Numbered from the stretch's first letter, positions 1 through 5,345 are shown. The stretch: DNA of 6,596 nucleotides from Candidatus Altarchaeales archaeon A3 (GCA_002083985.1 MTER01000138.1:1-6596), one strand, 5' to 3'. The notes: generated by a model not told the origin, from the sequence alone. Numbers and translations: made by a program.

Positions 1-92
1 ACGAACTTAACTTATCACGAATTTGAAATAAGCACCAATGTAATTTGAACAAGTAATAAAGTTAAGTTATAATTCTTAATTTGCAACAAGTC

Positions 93-104
93 TAATATAT
101 AATA
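93..104 (+). promoter_or_regulatory. TATA-like promoter element of the regulator operon
   Basis: An AT-rich TATA-like block lies directly upstream of the operator at 105-126 and about 60 bases before the ATG at 161. The same 12-bp block, with one substitution, occurs at the same position relative to the operator in both promoter copies before feoB (1669-1680 and 1746-1757). Archaeal transcription usually starts about 25 bases after the TATA box, which would put the start near 122-128 and give a leader of roughly 35 bases. The placement is inferred from the sequence; the conservation between two unrelated genes is the main support. Confidence 0.5.
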
Positions 105-126
105 AAATTTAGGTTTGTCTAAAATT
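105..126. promoter_or_regulatory. Predicted DtxR-family operator (autoregulatory)
   Basis: This is an imperfect palindrome with left arm AAATTTAGG, spacer TTTG and right arm TCTAAAATT; the core TTTAG...CTAAA is symmetrical. It matches the two perfect sites before feoB and resembles the TTAGG...CCTAA pattern known for DtxR/IdeR/SirR-type operators. It lies between the TATA-like block and the predicted transcription start of the regulator's own operon, where a bound repressor would block initiation. Autorepression by the adjacent regulator is an inference. The weaker right arm (T in place of C) suggests lower affinity than the feoB sites. Confidence 0.65.
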
Positions 127-160
127 TATAAATTTAAGTAAAATTTCTAAAAAATTTAAA

Positions 161-796
161 ATGGTTAATAATGCAGATAATATTAGCGAAAATGCAGAGG
201 AATATCTTGAAGTGATGTGCCGTCTAAAAGAGAGCGGAGAAAAGATAACGACAACTGCAATTGCCTCATTACTTAAAATTTCAGCTCCGAGTGTTACGGG
301 AATGCTGGACAAATTGGCAAAACAGGGATATATTAAACATGAAGCATATAAAGAAATATTCCTGACAAAAAAAGGTGAGGGCTACGGGAAAAAAATACTT
401 GACAGCCATAGGACTTGGGAAAAATTTCTTACCGGCTTTCTTGGAATAAAGAAGGATAAAAATACAATTCATGAAATTGCCTGTAAATTAGAACATGTTT
501 CATCTCCTGAAATAAGCGATGCACTTTCCAAATTAACATATTCAAAGGTATCAAAGGAAAAAGATGAGAAAATGGAAATTTCTCTTGCCAGGATGAATGA
601 AGGGGATGGGGGAAAAATTTCAAAAATTATAAGCGGAACAAATTTTAAAATGAGGTTAGAAAATTTAGGAGTCAGAATTGGAAAGGAAATTAAAGTTATA
701 TGCAAACAACCTTATGGGCCGATAACTATTGAAATAGATCAACATCAAATAGCAATTGGAAGAGAAATGGCTGGTAAAATTTATGTAAAAATTTAA
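161..796 (+). CDS. DtxR-family metal-dependent regulator with C-terminal FeoA domain
   Basis: Predicted cytoplasmic metal-sensing repressor of 211 residues. Residues 8-75 form a winged helix-turn-helix, with recognition helix near SAPSVTGML (41-49). Residues 76-130 are the metal-binding and dimerisation domain. Residues 138-211 match a FeoA/SH3-like domain, including the RLENLG and IAIG segments. By comparison with IdeR, H83, E87, H104, C108, E111 and H112 are in ligand positions. The Met of DtxR/IdeR (M10) is replaced here by E14, with E17 three residues on, as in the D8/E11 pair of MntR, so the site looks mixed. The start at ATG 161 fits the family; no Shine-Dalgarno is visible. The phosphoesterase gene begins 2 bases after the stop, and the operator at 105-126 suggests autoregulation. 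Fe(II) is the likely effector because feoB carries the same operator; Mn(II) is not excluded. No separate feoA gene is present in the window. Confidence 0.93.
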   Translation: MVNNADNISENAEEYLEVMCRLKESGEKITTTAIASLLKISAPSVTGMLDKLAKQGYIKHEAYKEIFLTKKGEGYGKKILDSHRTWEKFLTGFLGIKKDKNTIHEIACKLEHVSSPEISDALSKLTYSKVSKEKDEKMEISLARMNEGDGGKISKIISGTNFKMRLENLGVRIGKEIKVICKQPYGPITIEIDQHQIAIGREMAGKIYVKI

Positions 797-798
797 AA

Positions 799-1650
799 AT
801 GAAGAAGAAAGTAGTAATAATCGGAGTAATTGCAGTGATTGCTTCTCTTTTAATCTATGCCTTTGAAATTGAGCCGAACTGGATTGAAACAACCCACACA
901 AAAATAAAAATTTCTGATACAACCGATGAAAATTTTTCCTGTAATTTGCTTGTTATCTCTGATTTCCATGTTGCGAGTGAAGAGCATGAAAAATTTCTTG
1001 AAAAAGTTGTAAATGAGATAAACAAAATATCTAAAACAGAGAGAATTGATGCCGTAATCATAGACGGCGATATAATTGATTACAAAACCGAAGAGATTAA
1101 ATTTTTAGCACCTTTAAAGAATATTGAACATAAAAATGTTTATGCGGTTCTAGGAAATCACGATTATAGTTACGGATGGTCGCATAAGGAAATAGCGGAT
1201 GAAGTTGAGAAATACATGAAAGATTCAGGAGTAGATGTGATGAGAAATGAAAATCGTGTTATATGCGGAGGGAAAATACGGATGGTTGGCATTGATGAAT
1301 TGTGGTCAGGGCAGTATAATTTAAGCAAATCTTATGATGTGAAAGAAGAAAAACAAAATAAACAAAAAATTTTGCCCAATGTTTTAATCTCCCATAATCC
1401 GGACATTATTTATGTATTAAAAGATGAGCATCCCGACTTGATAATTTCCGGGCATACACACGGAGGACAGGTAAAGATTCCTTTTTTGGGACCTGTTACT
1501 ATGCCATCTAATGTTGGAAAAATTTGTCCGGAAGGACTGTGCAATGTGAGCGGATATGAAATTTATATAACCAGAGGAATCGGAGGAAATCCGAGAGTGA
1601 GGTTTTTATCCCGTCCGGAAATTTCAGTTATTGAACTAAATTTTATTTAA
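799..1650 (+). CDS. YkuE-like calcineurin-type metallophosphoesterase, membrane-anchored
   Basis: This 283-residue protein has a lysine start followed by a hydrophobic segment (residues 4-22), which looks like an uncleaved signal anchor placing the enzyme outside the membrane. The full calcineurin-like metal site is present: D55 and H57 in SDFH, D91 in GDIID, N120 and H121 in GNHD, H199 in SHN, and H219 and H221 in GHTHGGQ. The length and the C-terminal GGQVKIPF and GIGG segments fit the YkuE/YaeI group. These are dinuclear metal-dependent phosphoesterases, some of which act on lipid-linked phosphates; the substrate here is unknown. The gene starts 2 bases after the regulator's stop, so the two are almost certainly co-transcribed and probably metal-regulated. 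Its last 20 bp form the start of the 77-bp tandem duplication, so a copy of its 3' end lies in the intergenic region. ATG 799 is the only sensible start; no clear ribosome binding site precedes it. Confidence 0.9.
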   Translation: MKKKVVIIGVIAVIASLLIYAFEIEPNWIETTHTKIKISDTTDENFSCNLLVISDFHVASEEHEKFLEKVVNEINKISKTERIDAVIIDGDIIDYKTEEIKFLAPLKNIEHKNVYAVLGNHDYSYGWSHKEIADEVEKYMKDSGVDVMRNENRVICGGKIRMVGIDELWSGQYNLSKSYDVKEEKQNKQKILPNVLISHNPDIIYVLKDEHPDLIISGHTHGGQVKIPFLGPVTMPSNVGKICPEGLCNVSGYEIYITRGIGGNPRVRFLSRPEISVIELNFI

Positions 1651-1668
1651 TATTTAAGCTCTGCTTCA

Positions 1669-1680
1669 TAATACATAATA
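1669..1680 (+). promoter_or_regulatory. TATA-like element, upstream promoter copy for feoB
   Basis: This block is identical to the one at 1746-1757 and differs by one base from that at 93-104. It lies immediately before the first operator copy. If active, it would produce an RNA with a 5' leader of more than 100 bases reading through the second promoter-operator copy. Which copy is used in the cell cannot be told from sequence. Confidence 0.4.
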
Positions 1681-1702
1681 AAATTTAGGTTTGCCTAAAT
1701 TT
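1681..1702. promoter_or_regulatory. Predicted DtxR-family operator, copy 1 before feoB
   Basis: This is a perfect inverted repeat with arms AAATTTAGG (1681-1689) and CCTAAATTT (1694-1702) around spacer TTTG. It is the symmetrical version of the site in front of the regulator gene. It starts 31 bases after the phosphoesterase stop codon and 77 bases before the identical copy 2. Confidence 0.75.
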
Positions 1703-1745
1703 AATATTTGAACTAAATTTTATTTAATATTTAAGCTCTGCTTCA

Positions 1746-1757
1746 TAATACATAATA
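1746..1757 (+). promoter_or_regulatory. TATA-like element, proximal promoter copy for feoB
   Basis: This is the most likely working feoB promoter. It lies directly before operator copy 2, and a transcription start about 25 bases downstream (near 1778-1784) would leave a leader of 35-40 bases before ATG 1818. That geometry is nearly the same as at the regulator gene. Assignment rests on position and conservation only. Confidence 0.5.
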
Positions 1758-1779
1758 AAATTTAGGTTTGCCTAAATTT
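1758..1779. promoter_or_regulatory. Predicted DtxR-family operator, copy 2 before feoB
   Basis: This perfect 9+4+9 palindrome is identical to copy 1 at 1681-1702. It ends 38 bases before the feoB ATG, compared with 34 bases at the regulator gene, so it is placed to cover the transcription start. Two sites 77 bp apart, centre to centre (about seven helical turns), could allow stronger or cooperative repression; that part is inference. Confidence 0.75.
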
Positions 1780-1804
1780 AATATTTGAACCAAAATTCAA
1801 TATC

Positions 1805-1812
1805 AGGAAAGG
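1805..1812 (+). promoter_or_regulatory. Possible ribosome binding site for feoB
   Basis: AGGAAAGG lies five bases upstream of ATG 1818. It is the clearest Shine-Dalgarno-like stretch before any gene in the window and supports ATG 1818 over the in-frame TTG at 1785. That TTG falls only five bases after the operator and is simply the third copy of the TTGAAC duplication junction. Confidence 0.5.
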
Positions 1813-1817
1813 TTAAA

Positions 1818-3560
1818 ATGAATAAAATTTTACTTGTTGGAAATCCGAATGTCGGAAAATCAGCATTATTTAACCGCCTTACGGGACTTGATGTAATTAT
1901 TTCAAATTATCCCGGAACAACGGTTGATTGGACAAAAGGAACCGTCCGAATTGAAGGCAAAATTTATGAGTTAATAGACGCTCCGGGAACTTATGCTCTT
2001 GAACCGACATGTGAAGCGGAGGAAGTAACTGCAAAGCAAATTTCAGAAATGAAGGACAAAGATATAATAATAAATGTGGTTGATGCTACAAATTTAGAGA
2101 GAAATTTGTATCTGACATTGGGTTTGCTTGAAACGGGAAAACCAATGCTAGTTGCGTTAAATTTATGGGATGATACAAAACATAAAGGAATAGATATTGA
2201 TGTAAAAAAATTAGAAAAATTTCTTCAGGTTCCGATAATTACAACATCGGGCTTGACAGGAACAGGAATAAAAAATTTAATTGAAGAGGTAAAGAATGCA
2301 GTAAATCCGAATATACCTAGACACACATCAGATGAAAAATGGAAGGATGTCGGAAAGATTGTCCTGGAGGTTCAGAAGATAAAGCACAGACACCACACAA
2401 TTATTGAAAAATTTGAGGATTTAACAATCAGACCAATAACAGGAATTCCGGTAGCAATTATGGTTTTATTTTTAATTTTTGCAGTTGTCGGATTTATCGG
2501 AGAAGGGCTGATTAACAATGTCTTTGATCCATTATTTGAAAATTTTTACCTTCCAGTTATAGAAAATTTAGCTGATGTATTAAAAGGCAATGAAATTTTG
2601 TATAAAATTTTTATCGGGACATTAATTGACGGTGAAATTGACTTATTTGCGTCGCTTGGAGTGCTAACTTCAGGCGTTTATATTCCTCTTGCAGCCGTTC
2701 TTGCATACATAATTGCTTTTTATTTGGTTCTTGGAATACTTGAAGATAGCGGATATTTGCCACGACTGAGTGTATTGACTGATTCAATATTTCATAAATT
2801 CGGACTGCATGGTTTCGGAATTGTTCCGACAATACTTGGTTTAGGATGTAGGGTTCCGGGTGTGATGGCAACAAGGGCTTTTGAAACAAGAAAGCAGCGA
2901 TTTATCGCAATAACATTGCTCGCAATTTCTATTCCGTGTTCCGCCCAGACTGCCGCACTGCTCTCATTATGGGCATTAACGCAAAATTTTAATTATATTT
3001 ATGTGGTCTTTGCAATATTGTTCTTTATTTATGTAATTAACGGAATTTTGCTGAATAAATTTATTAAGGGCGAAAGTCCTGAAATTTTGCTTGAAATTCC
3101 CCCCTACAGAAAGCCTGTATTAAAAATCGTCTTAAAGAAATTATGGGTGAGAGTAAAGGTATTTATATTTAAGGCATTTCCCGTAATTTTTCTCGGAATG
3201 CTGCTTTTAAATATTCTTGACATTCTCGGAATTGTAAATATTCTTACAACTATTTTTGAGCAGATATTTAAAAATTTATTCGGACTGCCTGCCATGTCAG
3301 TCCTTCCGATAGCAACAGGTTTTTTAAGAAAGGAACTTGCCGTTGGAATGTTAATTCCGCTTGTTGTTTCAGGCACATTAAACATACAGCAGTTAATTAT
3401 TGCAAGTGTTCTTGTTGTTATTACATTTCCCTGCATAGCAACCTTCGGAATAATGTTTAAAGAAATGAAAAAAACAGAACTTTTGCTTTTTGTTCTTATT
3501 GTATTTGTAAATATAATTATCGTAGGAGTGGTTTTAAAAATTTTACTAATGGGATTTTGA
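1818..3560 (+). CDS. feoB: Ferrous iron transport protein FeoB
   Basis: Inner-membrane Fe(II) transporter with a cytosolic GTPase domain, 580 residues from ATG 1818. The G-protein motifs are G1 GNPNVGKS (8-15), a G2 threonine in YPGTT (31-35), G3 DAPGTY (54-59), G4 NLWD (115-118) and G5 near TSGLTG (143-148). A helical linker (about 155-205) leads to a polytopic membrane region from about residue 206 to the end. FeoB hallmarks there are EDSGYLPRL (309-317), GLGC with C344, PCSAQ with C374, FLRKELAVG (502-510) and FPC with C539. PCSAQ is typical of the archaeal subgroup; the residue after C344 is Arg where Asn is usual. The short length without C-terminal extension fits archaeal FeoB. No feoC or separate feoA is nearby, but the regulator at 161-796 carries a FeoA domain. 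Two metal-regulator operators lie in its promoter. An in-frame TTG at 1785 would add 11 residues but is less likely. Confidence 0.97.
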   Translation: MNKILLVGNPNVGKSALFNRLTGLDVIISNYPGTTVDWTKGTVRIEGKIYELIDAPGTYALEPTCEAEEVTAKQISEMKDKDIIINVVDATNLERNLYLTLGLLETGKPMLVALNLWDDTKHKGIDIDVKKLEKFLQVPIITTSGLTGTGIKNLIEEVKNAVNPNIPRHTSDEKWKDVGKIVLEVQKIKHRHHTIIEKFEDLTIRPITGIPVAIMVLFLIFAVVGFIGEGLINNVFDPLFENFYLPVIENLADVLKGNEILYKIFIGTLIDGEIDLFASLGVLTSGVYIPLAAVLAYIIAFYLVLGILEDSGYLPRLSVLTDSIFHKFGLHGFGIVPTILGLGCRVPGVMATRAFETRKQRFIAITLLAISIPCSAQTAALLSLWALTQNFNYIYVVFAILFFIYVINGILLNKFIKGESPEILLEIPPYRKPVLKIVLKKLWVRVKVFIFKAFPVIFLGMLLLNILDILGIVNILTTIFEQIFKNLFGLPAMSVLPIATGFLRKELAVGMLIPLVVSGTLNIQQLIIASVLVVITFPCIATFGIMFKEMKKTELLLFVLIVFVNIIIVGVVLKILLMGF

Positions 3561-3675
3561 TGTCAATTACTCTTTTGTCGGTGATGAAGTTACAGTTAAA
3601 TTGGGTTGCCAGCTTACATAAGAAAACTGAAAGTCAATTATTAATTTTTTGTATCCTCTCAAAATTTTAGGGTAT

Positions 3676-3748
3676 CAGGACTTACGCAATTCACCTTGTA
3701 AAAGGTCTTAAAAAGATAAGAATTCGTATCTGTTTTGCGTAAGTCCTA
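3676..3748. mobile_element. Small inverted-repeat element nested in the MITE-like element
   Basis: AGGACTTACGCAA at 3677-3689 is repeated perfectly inverted at 3735-3747. GGTAT occurs directly outside at 3671-3675 and 3749-3753, consistent with a 5-bp target duplication. The interior carries a short hairpin ACCTT-GTAA-AAGGT (3693-3706) and a near-palindrome around GAATTC (3713-3728). At about 73 bp it is too small to code for anything. Removing it together with one GGTAT restores end similarity in the outer element, which favours a later insertion. It could instead be a structural part of the outer element. Confidence 0.5.
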
Positions 3749-3752
3749 GGTA

Positions 3753-3777
3753 TTTTAAAAACTTCAAGTTTTTAAAA
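3753..3777. repeat. Near-perfect palindrome able to form a hairpin
   Basis: Arms TTTTAAAAACTT (3753-3764) and AAGTTTTTAAAA (3766-3777) surround a single C. In RNA this would be a stem of about 10 bp with a 5-base loop. It lies next to the right end of the nested element, inside the MITE-like sequence. It might act in transcript ending or in element mobility; nothing in the sequence decides this. Confidence 0.6.
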
Positions 3778-3924
3778 GATACGAGCAACAGCGAGTGTAA
3801 AACATAAAAATTTAACCTTTTTCACTGAAAAGTAAAGCCTCAATTTACCTTATTTTATTGAGAGGATACAATTTTTTTATATTCTGGAATTATCTTTCTT
3901 TTCGCTTCACCATATCAATAAAAT

Positions 3925-4134
3925 TTATTTTAACATTTTTCTTTCATTCTTATCAGATATATGTTTATTAATAATTTCACTAATTATTTTGTTTTTTTCT
4001 TCTGGTGGAAAAAATGAAGCATTCCATGCCCGCATAGAAATTCCAATAGCCCTCTGAAAAACATACTTGTGCAAGATGGCTACCAACGGCAATAAAAAAG
4101 CATAATAACAAACATAGAATGCTCTTTTGAGAGA
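3925..4134 (-). pseudogene. Possible C-terminal remnant of an unidentified gene
   Basis: On the minus strand, 69 codons lie between stops, ending at the TAA at 3925-3927. The N-terminal half is hydrophobic (around LLPLVAIL). The C-terminal half is charged and protein-like, from about FFPPEEKNK to DKNERKMLK. No ATG occurs before residue 34 and no ribosome binding site is evident, so it is not a normal complete gene. Another frame through the same bases (residues such as SEGYWNFYAGMECF) is also open and looks equally plausible, so the frame assignment is weak. I do not recognise a family. Confidence 0.22.
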
Positions 4135-4320
4135 TTAAATAAGTTTAGATGCTATAATTTGAGTTTCAAAGTTATGGTGTTTTGACCTTGACAAATTGAT
4201 AAAATCGGCGGCAATAAAAAACATATTTTAAAGATGTTTTTAGCCATTTTTTAAATATCTTTGAAACTTATGTATGGCTATTCGGCTGTTTAAAAAATTT
4301 AGGGTAAATTTTTGAAATTT

Positions 4321-4500
4321 TCACAGATAAAATTTGTCACATCTCATCGTTAGGATCTTTAAAATACTCATATTTAGAATCCGTAAAAACAGCGAAATTT
4401 TTATATTTGCAATTTTTATCTGTCGTTGAAACATATGAACTTGCTCAATATTAAGGGGCAAATCACTCGTAACCATCAAAAAATTACGAATAGCATCCAC
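4321..4500 (-). CDS. Possible small hypothetical protein downstream of rnp3
   Basis: An open frame of 59 codons starts with GTG three bases after the rnp3 stop and could be translated from the same transcript. It begins VDAIRNFLMVTSDLPLNIEQ. From about residue 22 its composition turns into repetitive Ile/Leu/Lys. A different frame over 4343-4447 gives a more protein-like tail (for example FAVFTDSKYEYF), so a frameshifted relic is possible. No known family is recognised, and it may not be a gene. Confidence 0.2.
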   Translation of the reverse strand: MDAIRNFLMVTSDLPLNIEQVHMFQRQIKIANIKISLFLRILNMSILKILTMRCDKFYL

Positions 4501-4503
4501 TCT

Positions 4504-5268
4504 TTATTGAGTATATTCAAACATATATCCGTATTTCTTCTTCTCCCTCTTCACATCCCCGAACCTCAACACCCTTAACCCGTCCGTCAGTAAATTTTCA
4601 TCATTTCGGTCATTAAATTTCTTTATTATATTTTCATAATTTTTGCTTACTGCGTTCCTGCTTTCCTTGTCGCTCATTCCCAAAATTTTCCCGAATGCCA
4701 ACAATGTCTCTGCGGGTTTGTATTCAAATATATTGCCTGCGAATGTTGAAACAATATAATTGACTTTATACTTTTTTGCCATCAGAAAATTCTTTTTCAT
4801 AATTGCGAGTTTCTTTACTCTTTGCATTCCCCAGCAATTTAAAATTTCTGAAAAACCAAATGCGAGCGAGATAAAATTTTTATTCATATTTTTAAATACA
4901 ACCTTATCCATAATTTCGTTTGCTATAATGACCTCAACTTCATTATATTTCGTGAGCTCATTTGATATTTTGAGGTCTTTGCTGTCAGTAATGTTGCAGA
5001 ATATGAGCCGGGCAGGATTTCTTCTTATGTTTTCAATAGAAAATTTCTCAAACATTAATCCGTTTAAAATTTCCTCGTTGCCTTTAATTTCTTCTCTGTC
5101 GCCATCTTCTTTATTGCCTTTGTTGTTGTCTTTATTTTCCCCAAATTTTTCCAGAAGGATGACGACTCTCTTACTATTCTTTCCTTTTCTGTCAGGGATG
5201 TCAAATTTCTTTGCAATTTTTAAGATCTCTAAATGATTTTCCTTTTTAAATATGTCATAAGTTATCAT
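4504..5268 (-). CDS. rnp3: Archaeal RNase P protein component 3 (Rpp30 homologue)
   Basis: Protein subunit of archaeal RNase P, which removes 5' leaders from precursor tRNAs. Rpp30 proteins have a TIM-barrel fold and act with Pop5 (Rnp2) at the catalytic RNA. The 254-residue product shows the family core at about 85-218. Its clearest stretch runs from the AFGFSEIL strand (136-143) through the RVKKLAIMKKNFLMAKKY helix (150-167), IVSTFAG (172-178) and the KPAETLLAFGKILGM segment (184-198) to NYENIIKK (210-217). Odd features are a very hydrophilic insertion at about 42-68, rich in Lys, Asn, Glu and Gly, and a C-terminal tail of about 35 residues containing GLRVL. I chose ATG at 5266-5268. The frame stays open upstream to 5400, but those residues come from AAATTT-rich promoter sequence and would overlap serB. 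No Shine-Dalgarno is visible. Rnp2 and the proteasome/exosome genes that accompany it in some archaea are not in the window. Confidence 0.9.
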   Translation of the reverse strand: MITYDIFKKENHLEILKIAKKFDIPDRKGKNSKRVVILLEKFGENKDNNKGNKEDGDREEIKGNEEILNGLMFEKFSIENIRRNPARLIFCNITDSKDLKISNELTKYNEVEVIIANEIMDKVVFKNMNKNFISLAFGFSEILNCWGMQRVKKLAIMKKNFLMAKKYKVNYIVSTFAGNIFEYKPAETLLAFGKILGMSDKESRNAVSKNYENIIKKFNDRNDENLLTDGLRVLRFGDVKREKKKYGYMFEYTQ

Positions 5269-5345
5269 TGAGTAAAATTTAGAACTAAAATTTAATTTAA
5301 TTTGAAATTTAAATTTAATTATGTATTTCATATAAAATTTTTTAA
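5269..5345. promoter_or_regulatory. Divergent promoter region between rnp3 and serB
   Basis: These 77 bases are almost entirely A and T, with repeated AAATTT/AATTTAAT motifs. The symmetrical stretch around TTTAAATTT (5308-5316) is about 34 bases from the serB ATG and about 44 bases from the rnp3 ATG. It could serve as a TATA box in either direction, giving short or nearly absent leaders. No iron-type operator is present. Exact promoter positions cannot be fixed because the whole stretch is TATA-like. Confidence 0.45.

Larger units (their letters stand above)
1631..1784 (+). repeat. Perfect 77-bp tandem duplication containing the feoB promoter and operator
   Basis: Bases 1631-1707 and 1708-1784 are identical over all 77 positions. 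Each copy begins with TTGAAC, and a third TTGAAC (1785-1790) follows the second copy, after which similarity fades. The unit holds the last 20 bp of the phosphoesterase gene including its TAA stop, a TATA-like block and a complete 22-bp operator. The arrangement is what recombination or replication slippage between two 6-bp TTGAAC copies would leave. The absence of any difference between the copies suggests that the event is recent or that the copies are being homogenised. Confidence 0.97.
3643..3877. mobile_element. MITE-like element (3651-3869) with 8-bp target duplication
   Basis: Bases 3651-3662 (GTATCCTCTCAA) are repeated in perfect inverted orientation at 3858-3869. The element is flanked by AATTTTTT at 3643-3650 and 3870-3877, which looks like an 8-bp target-site duplication. 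The interior is 195 bp and encodes no transposase, so it would be non-autonomous. Setting aside the nested insertion at 3676-3748, the similarity of the two ends continues imperfectly for about 16 more bases. It inserted about 80 bases after feoB, in the gap between convergent genes. The poly-T flank is low in complexity, so the target duplication is less certain than the inverted ends. Confidence 0.65.
3878..4503. other. Intergenic region without a confident gene
   Basis: These 626 bases separate the MITE-like element from the end of rnp3. No tRNA, rRNA or recognisable protein family is visible. They contain two minus-strand open frames (3925-4134 and 4321-4500), a 13-bp direct repeat CGGCAATAAAAAA (4087-4099 and 4209-4221), and several inverted repeats of 7-10 bp of the kind expected by chance in AT-rich DNA. 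The stretch may be a decayed gene or simply spacer. Confidence 0.5.

Noticed and set aside
4..68. 10-bp inverted repeat AACTTAACTT / AAGTTAAGTT upstream of the regulator promoter
   Set aside because: Pure A/T-rich arms of this length are expected by chance in such DNA. It lies upstream of the TATA-like block and does not recur elsewhere in the window.
1631..1790. CRISPR-like or origin-type repeat array
   Set aside because: There are only two adjoining identical units with no spacers, and the unit contains a gene end and a promoter, so a simple tandem duplication explains it.
2611..2889. 92-codon minus-strand frame inside feoB
   Set aside because: It lies opposite conserved FeoB membrane motifs and has no recognisable domain; it is a shadow frame.
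3104..3436. 110-codon minus-strand frame inside feoB
   Set aside because: It is antisense to the conserved second membrane half of FeoB, with no start signal and no family.
3560..3670. 36-codon frame starting in the ATGA overlap with the feoB stop
   Set aside because: The start-stop overlap looks like translational coupling, but the product has no recognisable features and its end runs into the left end of the MITE-like element, so it is probably chance.
4162..4268. 10-bp inverted repeat AGTTTCAAAG / CTTTGAAACT
   Set aside because: No target duplication or matching partner element was seen, and the length is within chance for an AT-rich 600-bp spacer.
4323..4423. 10-bp inverted repeat ACAGATAAAA / TTTTATCTGT
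   Set aside because: There is no flanking duplication and the arms are AT-rich. It is less convincing than the 12- and 13-bp ends at 3651-3869.
4760..5236. 158-codon open frame on the + strand inside rnp3
   Set aside because: It is antisense to the well-supported rnp3 gene. Its Phe/Ser/Leu-rich product is the usual mirror of a Lys/Asn/Glu-rich gene, and it matches no family.
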